64,000 nt of DNA from Rostratula benghalensis (taxonomy: Eukaryota; Chordata; Aves; Charadriiformes; Rostratulidae): NCBI GenBank assembly GCA_013399305.1, contig VXAI01000179.1, positions 545,030 through 609,029 of the forward strand. The letters run 5' to 3'. Both the position numbers and the translations under genes were made by a program. Below, one piece after another: positions 12,001-24,540 of this stretch. The notes beneath the pieces were generated by a model, which was not told the origin of the DNA, did not search any database, and was given only the letters and a program-made list of their open reading frames with translations. Numbering within the stretch: the first letter of the stretch is position 1; every line of letters starts with the position of its first letter.

Positions 12001-14397
12001 TTCTTTATTAAAGACAGATGCACGTTTTCAGCAGTTTACTAGAAGTGTCACTTCGAAAAAATTATGGGAAACTGCAAAAAAATCATCACTTCAAATATGC
12101 CTGCAGGAAGCAGGAAGACATCTTATCTGCTATTCAGAAGTACTTCTGTAATATAGCAGACAATTCCTACTGGGTTTAACCTGTCCCCAGACCTATCCTG
12201 TCCCCATAGGGGCCCCATCTTGGTCTTATTTATGTTCATCCCATGCCTAGGTGCATTCTTTTGAAACTGCCAGAAAATGATGACAAGGTGCCTGGCAGAA
12301 GTAGTTTCTGGTGGCCCACGGGAGTGTGAAGCACTCCAGAGGGTTGGTTTTCAGAGCGTGTGTAGCAGAGAGGAGGGTGGGATGTGGGTCCCAATGATAA
12401 GTCTCAGCTGGCAGGGATCTGGACAGAAGAGGCAAGGGATGGAGCTGGGAATAGCGCAGAGGTGTTTGTGTGGAGGCAGGAGGGTAGTTGTTTTACTTTG
12501 GAGCAGGCAGGGTATCTTGGGGTTCAGGATGAGAAGGGGAAAGTGGTGGGAGCTCAGGGGTGTTAAGAGGCTTTGGTTTAGGGGCAGAAACACACAGAAA
12601 CCCACCCTCTTCTCTCTTTTTACTCCACAAGTACTGTCTTTGTGAGTAGTTAACTCCTACTGCCAACCGACATTGCTAGTCAAGTAACATCATCAGGCAG
12701 TGATAGTGCCCCATCCTGACCGCAGCTTGAGCTGGGGGTTTTCAAAGCAGTATATTGTGTTGCACAAAAATGTGTGTGAAATGTTGGGAGTCTTCAGGTT
12801 GTTCTGAGACTTTGAGAAGTCTGACACCAAAGGAGTTAATGTTGACTGAAAACCATACGGTTCCCTAAACTGTGCTTTCTTTAGTAAACTAAATTTGTCA
12901 ACCTTGATAAAAAGATGAATAATAATCAGGAATAAGGGATAACATCACCGCTTTTTTGAAGATAATTTACTTCCAGACAGATAAATGTCTCTTAAAATGG
13001 TGCCAGTTAAATTAGATCCCAAAACTAGTACCTTTTCTTTCAGATTTCAAGGTATTCTGTCAAGTGGCTATGAGAAAGAGAGGAGTGTCATCCCACAAAG
13101 AAAGCACTTTGGTAATCCTATTTGTTTATTTCTGGTAACATCCATTTGGCAAGTCATTTAAAAAAATAATAACCACAGTAATTCTTTTAAAAACAGAAGA
13201 GTAAATGATGTTTCGTTGAAAACAACAAATAATGACAACAGTTTCAATGCCTAATTAGAAATTCTAATTGTTTTGATGATATTCAAACTGAGAGAGAATT
13301 TCAGAGGCAGAGAAAGCACCGAGGCCACCAACAAAGCACTAGAAAGTGACTTTGGAACACTTTAGTGATGTATTGGCACATGAACGGGTTTGTGAATGTG
13401 TCTTGAATTTCCTGGTGCCAGTTATCTTCTCTGATCTGTCCAACTTCCAGTGTACAAACCACACTATGCAAGCATTTTATACATCCTATGTATCTATAAA
13501 AGTTAACAGTTAAACTGTGTCTTCTCCAAAAAACATGTGGCAACCTACAGTCAGACAAAATATTGGCTATCACTGAATCTTAGAAAGAAGCTCCTAAGAT
13601 CTATAAATAAGCAAAACCTGACAGATTATCTGAGAGGAGCAAATGCAAGTCTTTGCTGACTCAAATATTCACTCCTGCTACTAAATAGTGCTTTTATAAA
13701 GAAGCAATAAACTATATCTACTAACTGTCAATGTCTCTATTCTTGACGCTCTGTTATGAAGATCCTTATCTAGGAATAAACTTCCTCTAAGATAAAACAA
13801 CAGGACTGCGAGCTTTGGAGACAATAGCAAGATTGTCCCCCTAGCTGAAGACACTAATCCTTAAGCATTTTAAAGAATATAGTGTATTCTTCAGATTTTA
13901 CCTAACACAATTGCACTTTGTTAAAAATTGGCTCCTGGTAATATGGGGGGTGGAGGAATAGGTACAGTTCTAGCTTTTTTTTCTTTTCTTTCAAAAGACC
14001 AAGTGGCCACATTTTGCCCTCAGATTATGTTTGATTGTCTTCCCCAAAGCTGCATGTAGGTACATTAAGGGATATTTTTCCATATGGTTTTAGGAAGCCT
14101 GGTTCGTTAAACATGTTTTCATTAAATTAGTGACTCTGATATAGATAGCTGGCATTAGATGCAGCTTACACAAATGAATTAAGACAATATAAATCCAAGC
14201 TATATATCAAATGTATAACCCTCCCCAAAAATCATGTTAGAATGACTACTTTTGCCAGTAATGCAGCTGGCAATACAGCTGTGACGTTGCAGAAAATAAC
14301 TTTTATCTCCAGTCTTCTTATGTAGAGCAATAATTAAGTAAAATAGAACCATATGGTATTACTGATGGGAAGGGAGTCTTTGAAATAGTTTTACTTT
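6036..14397. other. unique AT-rich DNA, no gene recognised
   Basis: This is eight kilobases without a recognisable interspersed repeat or exon. The longest frames are 122 codons (12277-12645, plus) and 90 codons (13301-13573, minus), neither resembling a known protein. The only compositional anomaly is the G-rich patch at 12270-12600, listed separately. Ancient conserved elements could be present and cannot be judged without alignments. Confidence 0.5.
12270..12600 (+). other. locally G-rich, strand-asymmetric patch
   Basis: The plus strand is visibly rich in G and poor in C here, in contrast to the AT-rich flanks. It holds GG and GGG clusters such as 12372-12388 (GGAGGGTGGGATGTGGG), which could form a two-layer G-quadruplex. 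Because TAA/TAG/TGA are scarce in such DNA, frames stay open on both strands (122 codons plus, 84 codons minus), which does not itself imply coding. It might be the edge of a transcribed or regulatory segment; no promoter or splice context was recognised. Confidence 0.5.
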
Positions 14398-14468
14398 AAA
14401 AAAAAAAAAGAAAAGAAAGAGAGAAAAAAGGAAAGAAAAAAAAGAAAAGGAAAAAAAAAAGAAAAAAA
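14398..14468 (+). repeat. A-rich polypurine tract
   Basis: About 70 bases are composed only of A and G, mostly A-runs broken by single or double G (A9G, A4G, A3GAGAG and so on). It may be a decayed poly(A) tail or a slippage-generated tract. No parent retrocopy is recognisable immediately upstream. Confidence 0.85.
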
Positions 14469-14639
14469 TATGAAAGAGTGTCTTTATATGCACTAGTTCC
14501 ACTAGATCAATGTCAAAAAGTGAAGGAGGTAATGCAGCAGTCTGAGACTGATAAAATATAATTGGCTCTGCTCCACCTGTGGCACGTGCAGAACTTATGC
14601 TGTTGCGTAGTTTGAGCTACTTATATAATGCGACATGTC

Positions 14640-15200
14640 TAACTGCTTCCAGCTCCACCTTTGTCACACCCATTGGTGCTTCCTGCCTGCGAGCACACTG
14701 GGCACATCTATCCACTCACCAGCCACAAAGTCAGGCTGGGATGCAGCTCTGTTGATGCTCAACTGATCGTGGAAGTGGATGCTCTGGACAGAGTGGTCTG
14801 CAGCTTTTGGAGGGCAGGGTGCATTCAGCCTAAACCTGAATATAGGTAATGCTCTCTTGTTCTGGTGCTGATGATCACCATTAGGCAAAAGCTCTCAGCT
14901 CTTCAAGTATCAGAATACTATGCATGGCACTCCCTGTGCTGCCTAAAGACAGTTCTTCAAATGAGCTGGACTCCAACTTTGCTTCATGGCAATCGAAACC
15001 TTCCTGCATGACATCTGTATGACGCACGGTACAGAACAGCAGGTGAAAGCTGACATCTTACTTGTCACTTTGTGAAGATGGCATGGTGGAGTGTTATTTG
15101 TATGAGGCACATCTAAGCCAACAGTGAAGTGGACAACTTCAGCAACCCCAGTAGCCAAATTCAGTGGTGAAGATGAAAGGTGCACCATATTGGTAAACTC
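14640..15200 (-). other. unclassified coding-like relic (possible dead transposon or pseudogene)
   Basis: This roughly 560-base block is richer in GC than its flanks. On the minus strand two frames nearly fill it: 81 codons at 15188-14943, then 74 codons at 14888-14664 in another frame, separated by stops at about 14890-14943. The plus strand is also partly open (62 codons at 14661-14849). The minus products have an ordinary soluble-protein composition (for example SVQSIHFHDQLSINRAASQP) but I do not recognise the family. A dead DNA-transposon coding piece or a processed-pseudogene fragment would fit, and chance is possible too. The minus-strand open stretch at 15725-15420 (101 codons) could be an upstream part of the same relic. 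Confidence 0.25.
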
Positions 15201-17499
15201 TTACAAAACATGTTTTTCTGTAAAGGTAGCGGGAAGCAGAAGGCAGATGTGACTGAAAATAGTGTCTGTCAGTACGAAGAAATTTTCTAATATCTAAACT
15301 TTCTAATTCATGATTCCTATATTAGCAAAAGCTTCAAAACCCCCTCTTTTTCTGCATTTTTATCAAAGCAATGTTTACTTCAGCAATGGCAGAATTAAAT
15401 GTAACATATCTGAGTAAATTCATGATTTCAGGAAACTGATATTAGCAAATTTTGTGGGCTTGTTTGTATGCACAGGTGATGTAGGTCCAGTACAGATATT
15501 AGCTTTTGAGGAGCAAGCAGAACTTGTGTCACAATGCAAGTGTTTTGACAAGAACAGGTTTGGTTCACCCATTTCTGCCCTCCAAAATGGCATATGAAGA
15601 ATAAGTACGCGGAAAAGCTCTCTGACCATGCCATCAAATGGCCACAAAGCTGACTGGCAGTCTACATGTTTTTGCTCATGTAATGTGTTGGTCAGGTTTG
15701 AGGATACCATGTGGGTCTGAGACAATCATTGAAGGGCTTTGGTTCTTGTCAACTTGTGACTTACACAACCCTGACCCACATGTTTCGTATTATTTGAAAG
15801 AAAGCTGGATCCATTTTACTTCAGATGAAATTCTGAAAAAGATAAACATGTACAAATCTGAGAAAGAAAAATAATTTGGTATTTTGTCTTGCAAGACATC
15901 CCCCCTGGAAAGGGGATAAAACCATCACCAGTAACAGAAGCAGTACTGGTATGGGATAAAGATTGTACTCTAAGTGCCACCATAGTATGTAAAATTGGGT
16001 CATGCAAATTTACCTTCTCGATACAGTCTGGGAGTTAGGTTTTGTCTCATTTTCACTTACGCAAAATCTCCTGGATCACTTTTTTATTTTCTCTCTTCTC
16101 TGTGTCTCAGCCTCATCAAGGCCTGTATAAGTTTTCAACATATGGAAATATTCTCCCTTGCACCCTGACCGAGCTTCGTGACATATCAGGAAACATGTAG
16201 GCCTCTTCAGAGCACAGAAAGCCAGCTTTCTGTAAAATATTCACTCTGATTTTAAATTAATGTGAAAAAACATGTTTGCAGTGTTCTGTGAGGAAAATCT
16301 AACTCCCAAAGTGCGTCAGAATTTAAAGTTGCACTGGGATTTTTGTGGGTTTTTTTTCTTTTCCAGAAGGGCTCTATAGCCAAGGAAACCAATAACATTT
16401 TGCTGGAATAAGTTTGTTTGTTTTGAACTGAGCTGACTCAAACAGTAAACTTCACAACTTTGTTTTTTCTTAATTGTGTTGCACAAGTTTTGCCAAATGT
16501 TCTTGCTGATAATCAAAGCAGTGATCGCTCCCCAGAGTCTGCTGGAAGACGGGTTTCAGTTGCAACTCCGTAGATGCTCAACCAAAGGATACGACTGAGC
16601 GTAAGGGTAAATCTGAAGTTGAAATCCTTGTCTATCAGAAGCAGGTGCCACTTGATTTCAAATAGTCTGCTCCTAACACATGTCTGGGGCCGTGAAATGA
16701 GGCTATATGATGCAGATGAGGTCAAGGGGAGCTACCCTTACAGGATGGAAATGTAGGCATTTACTGTTTTATTTGAAAAGATGCCCAAAACCTTTTATCT
16801 GCAATTGGACGCTTTCTTTTTTTGTTTGGTAGGATGTTTGGGAGTTTTTGTTTGGGAGGACGGGGAGAAATCTTGTGAGTTTGCCTTTATTTTTATAATG
16901 AAAATTATTTCAGTATAACTTGCTCAAACTCTAAAGGTGGGATTGTTAGCTGGGAATTCTTAGCTATCATGGGTCAAGAGGGAAAATCACAACAAGAAAA
17001 ACATGAAGTCCCGTTCCAAGAAGCATTCTAATATTTCACAGTTTTTTCACCCTGAATTTAGGATTAAAAGTTAAAATATTGAAATTGTTTTCCAAGGGAG
17101 AGGCTTCAAGTAGTTGAGTCATTCATTGATCGATATCGTATTTTTGTTATACTTTTTTGAAAAATACATTGATATCACTGAATCTCAATTTTTTTCGTTG
17201 GCATTGAACAGAGAGGTATTCAAAATTGGTTCTACATTAACTGTGTCACTCACAACCTTATTGATCTATGTAAGCATTATTACTTTAAAAAACCTAGTTT
17301 TTCCACATGGATCAGACTTCTTGGCCACAGTATGTTTCCTGCAATATATTGTCAGCTTTATCAAAGGGAGACTTTAAATGTTTCATTTTAAATCTGAATG
17401 TTTTCTGTCAAGCCAACAAACTAGCAATGCCAAAACGCACATAAGTCTGGATCGGACTGACCTGAAGCAAAATTTTGAGCTTCAGTTTTCCCAATGGAA

Positions 17500-17520
17500 T
17501 TTTTTTTTTTTTTTTTTTTT
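17500..17520. repeat. poly(T) tract
   Basis: An uninterrupted run of 21 T, followed by CAGTAAC. A long T-run followed by CAG looks like a splice acceptor, but no coding continuation follows, so it is treated as a simple repeat. Confidence 0.85.
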
Positions 17521-18298
17521 CAGTAACATTGAAATTTACTTATGGAAAAGTGAACAGTACACTGACAAAAATGGTTCATGAGCTCTCATGTAAACCATGT
17601 GTATAAACAATCCAAGCATTAGATTTAGTGTATTATACTGGTTATTTCCCCCTGGATATTGGGGAGATATATGGATATCTAGATATGTATTCATACTCAT
17701 TTATAACATATGTATATAGCAGCTCTTGTGATGCTTTTTCTAGTTAGTTAAGGTTAAATCACATCAGAGATAAAAAGGCTATGTGTGTCTTTATAAGAAT
17801 AGGGGGGAATAGAACCAAAACTTTCTCATTATTCTGAAATGGAAACTCCACCAAAATTTTGTTGGATAATTTATCATGTTGACATTACCATTTCTGAAAT
17901 GTTGTATTTTCATAAGAGACTTTTAAAACCAGTTTTTATCTCTCTCTTGGTAGCAAAAGACACTCTGAAACTAGTGAATGTATGTTAGAAAATGTTTATT
18001 TGAACTTTCTAAAACAAACTGTTCATCTTGGGTGTAACAGAAATGCTCTCTTTTTATATTATTGTTCCCATGTCACTCTTCAGCAACTGGCCAACCAAAA
18101 CACCTACTTACAAAGATGAACTATACCATTGCAAGCTCCTTGGCTATTCTACCATTGTATTTCAGTCGATAAATTTGCATTTAGCGCTTAATTTGTTCAG
18201 TATGCCTTACTAATTTGGCAATATTTATCTTGGCATGTAAAACAGAAGGCAGCTGCTTTAAATGTCCTGCTAAGTTCTTTGTTTTGTTTTGAGAGGTT

Positions 18299-18350
18299 TC
18301 GTTTTTTTCTCTTTTTTTCCTTTTTTTTTTACCCTTTTCTTTTTCCTTCA
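18299..18350. repeat. pyrimidine-rich simple tract
   Basis: Mostly T-runs (6 to 10 long) broken by CTC, CC, ACCC and CC. It is low-complexity, with no adjacent coding sequence that would make it a functional polypyrimidine tract. Confidence 0.8.
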
Positions 18351-19597
18351 TAAAAGGATCTAAGATATGAAAAAGCTCCAGTGTCGTGGACAGGGCTGAG
18401 TTTCCTGTTTATGAGTCACCATAAATATGAAAGGTGCTGGTTGACATTTCTCAGCTGAGGGATTCGACACAACTCTGTGTTGAGAGCAAATCCCCAAGCA
18501 GGGTGGTCTTGCATTGACTTGTCGACCTTGTACGTTTTTGAGCGGAATCGGTTTTAAAGAACAGTAGTTAAAGGGAAATTCAGCTTCTCTAGCAGCTCCT
18601 CTTGCTGTTACTCTATTTATAAAAGTGTGTTATTGTACCTTTGCTGTGTAGGAATGATTGTTGAATCATGTTTTTTAAAGAGAGAACAATTAGCAACATA
18701 CACTTGGATTTATTTCTCATTTGCAGAGCCCTTAATTTCACTCATTCCCTAGTGTTTTTATGTTCCTTCTCAAAACTCAAGTAGCCAATGCATTGTGTAA
18801 TAGTTCCTAATGGGCAACCAAGGTAAACAAAAGTGAAATTTTTAGTGTATTTTGTGCACACATCTGTCAGGCGTGTCTCTCGGCCACACCAGTACTTTCA
18901 CTACAGGGATTTTTTTGAAAATTAATCGCAGGTGCAAAAATGAAACTTTAGATATGATTAATATCTGATGAAAATGTGGAAGCTTGATAGAGGAGACATA
19001 TATAAAGTGTATACATGGAGATCTGTGCTAAGATATGATTGAGTCATAAATAAGTGTAAGGAAAGGAATGCATCACTGGTAAGAGTGTCACTCAACCTGC
19101 CTACTCTCCAGGCTGTGTAAAATACCAGGGAGTATGAGTGAGCTTTCGAGCTAAACTCTATTGTTCTTATTTTTAGCCAATAACATGCTCTAGGGCAGTA
19201 CCCTTTGTGGCAGCATGGTGCTGCAATATATCAGTAATGGAATCAGCGGCAAGCATAAAAAACACAAGAATATATATGAGAAGACACAAATTGCAAGATA
19301 CTTCCATTAAGCTCTGAGAAATGCACTGCTTATTGTGTGTTTTATTTAACATACACATGAAGGGGAATGTTTCATGTCAGTTCCCATAGCAGTTAAGAAA
19401 AAGGTAATTACAGAATATCAATGTTCCTTGGGTTTAGTCCACATGTTCAAGAAAAAAACCCATGTATTTCTGGTCTATAATACTTTAAAGGTGTGTACCT
19501 CAATAAGAATATAGATTGGAGAATGGAAAATGAAGAAGGTGGAATAAGAAGGAGGACACAATGGAAATAAGTATTTGTGTAAAAGAAGACCATGGGG

Positions 19598-20190
19598 TTC
19601 ATAGAATGGTTTGGGTTTGAAGGAACCTTAGAGATCATCTCGTTCCACACTCCCTGATGTGGGCAGGGACAGCTCCTACTGGACGAGGTTGCTCAAAGCT
19701 CAATCCAACCTAGCCATGAACACCTCCAGGGATGAGGCATCCACACCTTCCCTCAGCAACCTATTCCAGTACCTCACAACTCTCACAGGAAATAATTTCT
19801 TCTGGATACCTAATCCAAATCTACCCTCTTCCAGTTTAAAGCCATTATCCCTCATCCTATCACAACATGCTTTTGTAAAAAGTCCTCCTTCATCTTTCTT
19901 ATAGGCCTCCTTCAGACACCATAAGGCTACTATAAGGCCTTCCTGGAGCCTTCTCTTCTCCAGACTGAATGACCCCCAACTATCTCAGCTTGTCTTCATA
20001 GGAGAGGTTCTGCAGCACTCTCATCATCTTCATGGCCTTCCTCTGGACCTGTTTGAGTAGGTCCATGTTCTTTTTATGTTGGGGGCCCCAGAGATGGATA
20101 CAGGACTCCAGGTGGAGTCTCACCAGGATCTCACCAGGGTGGAGTAAAGGAGAATCACCTCCCTTGACTTGCAGGCATAGCTAACTTTTC
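19598..20190 (-). mobile_element. CR1 LINE 3' end, 5'-truncated
   Basis: A CR1 copy in reverse orientation; its 3' end lies at the low coordinate. It begins with TCATAGAATGGTTTGGGTT, the reverse complement of the typical CR1 3' tail, and continues through the characteristic GGGCAGGGACA, CTGGACGAGGTTGCTCAAAG, CTATTCCAGTACCTCAC, CCTTCTCTTCTCCAGACTGAA and GGGGGCCCCAGAGATGGA stretches, which are the complement of the 3'UTR and the C-terminal part of ORF2. Homology fades near 20175-20195, so it is the usual 5'-truncated insertion. An 11-base near-tandem duplication (TCTCACCAGGA) occurs at 20118-20138. Divergence looks moderate; it is a dead copy with no promoter or complete ORF. Confidence 0.95.
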
Positions 20191-23100
20191 TGGTTTCTGA
20201 AGTTTAACTTTATTGCTTTCTTTAAAATGTAATGATGATAAAACACACCCAGATAAAAAATGTGTGGCTACTGTTTGTCAGTAAAGGTACAAGTTTTATG
20301 CAGTTAATTACTAGTAGCTTTGGGACAGCTACCTTTTATTTTCCTTTTCTTCTATTTTTTTTTCTTAGATTATGTCAGCTAGCATATGCAGGTGACATTC
20401 AAAAGAAGCAAGTCTTTACTTCTCACTTAGCCAACGTCTGTCTGACTAGCACAGGCACCAAAATACCATAATCTTCCTCCTGATTTTACCTTTCCTACTT
20501 GCACTTGTAATTTATATAAACATGATAAATTTATATTGGTGAGAAAGAAAGAGAAAGAAAAAATTCTAAGATTTTTTTGTTGTTCATTTGATACGTACAG
20601 CTTTGTAAGTAAATGCATTAAGAATATGAAAACATCATGATACTACCCATGAAATCCTATTCAATGTTACATATGTTTATTTATGCTGCCCTAAATTAAA
20701 CCATTTTAAAAATACTACATCAAGAATTCTGCAACATCAAGGATTCATTCCTCCTCTTGTGTGATTGAAAATAAATACTCAGTGAAATGGTGCCAGGGTC
20801 AAATAACTTGACTGCCAACATCTGCCCATGTCAAGACAAAACATCCCAGGATACTTTCATATTTTGAAAGAGGTAATCTGTTTTTCTTTCCCGGCTTTGG
20901 CCCAACTCTTCCTTTGATTTATAAAGCCTGAGGAAGTGGGTAATAGTTTTACACAAACCACTGCAATATATTCACAGCCACAGAGAAAACACACTTTTCA
21001 AACTAACAAAAGATTTCTGAAAAGACATAGTTGGTCCCGCTCTGTTTTGTGGATTTAGACTGCTGCTCACATTGTTGCTTGCCACTACAAGATACAGTAT
21101 ACATAATATAGTGTAAATAAATAAGAGAAAAAAAGCTGAAATGCAATGTGTGTGGAAGCCCCTTAGCTTATGTAGTCACATTAGGATGCAAAAAATAGAT
21201 TTTATACCTCATATTTGTTATGCTGTCTTTCATATATTCTCTGATTATGTCTCTCTGGCAAACATAATAAGGGATATTTTAAAGGGAAATCAAAATTAAA
21301 TATTACTAGCTTGTAATCTGAACCTAGCATTCTTCAGTTTGAAGCATCTGTTACCTAAAGATAACACATTTTGTTTACCAGCCATTTTATTCCTTACAAT
21401 TAAACACTATATTTAATAATTCCAGGTAGAAGAAAAGTCAAATTCCAGTCAACTTGGAATTATCCTTTCAACAAAAATAAATCCATGTTGTTTATCTGCA
21501 TTCTGTGTTTTATTGGCCAAATTCTGAGTCTTGTGAAGTAAGAGCAGAACCTCTTTCAAATGTGGAGCATTTTCTGGTTTTAATAGATTAGTTCATTTTT
21601 TATTTTTTTTACAATCATTATCAACCGCTGAATTGAGCAGAAATGTAATAGGGATATGGTCCTGAAAATATTTCAGGGAAATTATTCAGAGTAGTTTCTG
21701 ATAGCACAATTTTAAAGAAACAGAAAATAACGTTTCTTTTGATGGTCTGACAATGATAACATGTAACTCTGAATCCCCACATGCTCTATTGATATGACCC
21801 ATAAAAGGCCCATGGTTCCATCTCTTGTTTGTATTCTTCATTTTATTATCATTCTCTCTAAAAGGTCAGCAGTACTGGTCTCACAGAGACCATTAGCATG
21901 CTTTTGCTTATTTAATTCACTAACTGCTGAAGTGCGTGCTGCTTTTAGTGGCACTCATACAACTCCAAGCACTGAAAGGTTTGGTTTCATGTACTTGAAC
22001 TCGAGTGACACAAATATTTCAGTGGTGAATCAATACTGGGAAAGGATGGGCAGTAAGGTAGGGAGTGTTTATAGAAGATGTTTCATCACTACTAGTAAAA
22101 CATGTCTTATTGTTAGTTCAGGAGGTGCTGGTATTTAGCTCTTTGAAGGAGGCTTCTGACAAGCCAACAAATTTAAGCCTGCTAGTAAAATTCAATTTTC
22201 AAAATTGCAGAAGGTTAGAAATGTAGCTTTTTGCAAAATGTCTGTGCATTAACCATTTAGGAATTCTAGTTTCCATTAAAATATATTTCTTCTGCTCCCT
22301 CATCATAAACAATACAGACTATATGGAAATATGGATCACAAAGTACATTTGACTATTTCATTTGATATGATTATAAATTAATATTTTATCTTTCCTTACA
22401 AAAGTCATGAACAAAAGCCATTTTCAGGAGCACCTGAAAGCAGTTGTCTCACATGCTAATCCTAACTGCAATAGGAAGGGCATTCCTGTTCAACTGCTCC
22501 ACAAATGAGGTCCTGATGTCACATTAAAATGCCAATAACTGTTATGCGAGTTCTGATTCAGGAATGGCATTTGAAGGAATTCATTCTGCTCTACAATAGC
22601 AGTTCCCCTACATATAAAAAACCATAACTCCACATATAAGACGATTCTCTCTTTTTGGGAGCACTTCTTCAACATAAGATGACCTTTTTTATAGACTGAG
22701 AACAGATAGGCAAAAATAATAAAAGCAATGCTATAAAATCTTTCTGTACTTTAGTTTTGTACCTGGACTGAACAAATTAGGCTGAGAGCAAATGAAAAGC
22801 TATTTTTGGTTTCCTGTTAACACCACGAGTGCTTCTGAGGAGCTGAAGCCCTTGGAGCACACTTGTGGCTAATCTTGGGTAATATAGCTGGCAGAAGGAC
22901 CAAAAGAAGATTACAGTTATAAAAACACAAGGAAGCCTTTGCCAAGAAATGCAAACAAAAAGGAAATATTTTAAGAAAATAAACAAAGCTACTGAGTAAA
23001 ACATACACAGAGAGGAAAAAGGAACAAAAGAACATTTGAGTCTTGATGTCTTAACATTTTGTAGCAACATATGTGATAGTCCAGCCAGGGTGTGTGAAAG

Positions 23101-24194
23101 AACGTTACAGCTGTGTAAGCTATGAGATATCCACACACGCCTTGAGATCAGCAAGCCATCAGGAAAGCCCACCTAGTTTGCCAGCTTTGCAGGTCTTCTC
23201 TGATTCTACTAAAAATAATAAGTTCCATCCAGTCCTGTCCATGTGATTGCACTACACAGCGAGTTAAGGGGCTGTTTGCAAAGGTTGCTTTAAAAAGAAA
23301 CCCCTGTTCCTTTTCCAGGGTGCAATGTTTTATAGCAATTTCCTGAGGCCATAAAACATGCGTTTTAAAAGAAGACAATCTTCTTCTGTTCCACCTAGCC
23401 TATGCTATTCTAGTCTTACTGTGGCTAGCTGCCAAGGACCAGCAAGTGGCTATTAGAAACAGAAGGCTATCATGAATATTCAGTCAATTCTGTGGCAGGC
23501 CATGGCAGGTGAATAGTGTTATATACTGCACTAAGGGAAGAACGAGATCAGCAGACATTATGGCCAAAAAGAAATGCACTAGAGTGAGAATCCTTACATG
23601 CCAAATTCCCCATTCATCCCTGTGGTTATGACTTCCAGGCTGTGCCTATACCATCAGAGAACTTGATCTGGAGCCCAGTCTCAGATCATACACATTGCCT
23701 AGAAACTGCTTTATGCTGTGGCTTCTATTTAGAGCAAGCCATCTGCTCCCCTCTCCCAAACTCACTCCAGCTCTGTCCTTGCAGGCACAACTGCCTCCAG
23801 CTCATCGTCTCAGAATCCACAGCACTGTGTTGCAAACTCAAAGTTTGTGTTTTTTCTCCAGAAATGTAAAAAAGCGCACCTGCCTTTAAAACTGAACTAA
23901 GCTAACTGAAGATGCAAGATCAGTATCTCAGTCTTTCATTTCTCCAGGCTGTACGCTGTAGGATATCAAGACAGGATGGCAGATTGAATGGAAACAGACT
24001 GTGGAATTAAAATACAGCATTTTCCTATGGCTGCTGTTTGCTTTAATTATGTGAGTATAAGGAATATCAAAGAAGCTTCTATTTAGGGTCTTACCAGAGA
24101 GTTTTGTGTTTTTTTCCTACATTTTATCATTTTTGCAGTAATTTATGAAGAGCTTCCATTCCATTTTACACAATTTCAGCTTAGGCTTTCCCTT

Positions 24195-24206
24195 CCCCCC
24201 CCCCCC
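24195..24206 (+). repeat. poly(C) run of 12
   Basis: Twelve consecutive C preceded by TTCCCTT. Such mononucleotide C-runs are rare compared with A/T runs and are prone to slippage and sequencing error. Confidence 0.9.
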
Positions 24207-24490
24207 AAATAACTCAAATATGGTTTAAGTTCCTATTTGCTCTAGATTTTAGAGTATTGAAAAATCATCTACCGTCACTATCCAGTACAAAATAGCTTAT
24301 AGCTCTGATGTAGCAGAGGTCCTCCAGAGTTATCAAAAGAGCTTTCCTGAGGAGGTACATTATCAAAATCTTTGTAGCACAGCCAAATAAAATGAGACAG
24401 AGAGAAGAAAAGCGACTTTTTGTATATTCATATCATATCCTTTACATTTGCAGTCTTTCTAAACTATAAATGGAGTTTTGTGACATAAGA

Positions 24491-24540
24491 GGGGGGGGAA
24501 ATGGTGTCTGGAGAGGGGGGAAAAATGGTGTCTGGAGAGG
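24491..24540 (+). repeat. 24-bp unit duplicated in tandem, G-run led
   Basis: Two consecutive 24-base units, 24491-24514 and 24515-24538, share TGGTGTCTGGAGA. They differ only at the junction of the G-run and A-run (8 G + 3 A against 6 G + 5 A). A partial third start (GG) follows. The high identity suggests a fairly recent local duplication; the G-runs could favour unusual DNA structure. Confidence 0.9.

Larger units (their letters stand above)
15201..19597. other. unique AT-rich DNA, no gene recognised
   Basis: Short overlapping frames on both strands, the longest 101 codons (15725-15420, minus). Simple tracts at 17500-17520 and 18299-18350 are listed separately. Otherwise AT-rich with no family, exon or RNA gene recognised. 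Confidence 0.5.

Noticed and set aside
12277..12645. 122-codon frame over the G-rich patch as a possible exon
   Set aside because: Opposite-strand frames are also open because of base skew, and no protein family or splice context is recognisable.
17500..17523. T21 followed by CAG, resembling a splice acceptor
   Set aside because: No coding sequence follows and no branch-point or donor partner could be defended; treated as a simple repeat.
22777..23172. 131-codon minus-strand frame rich in F, L and S
   Set aside because: Composition reflects A-rich plus-strand DNA read in reverse; no domain recognised and overlapping frames are equally open.
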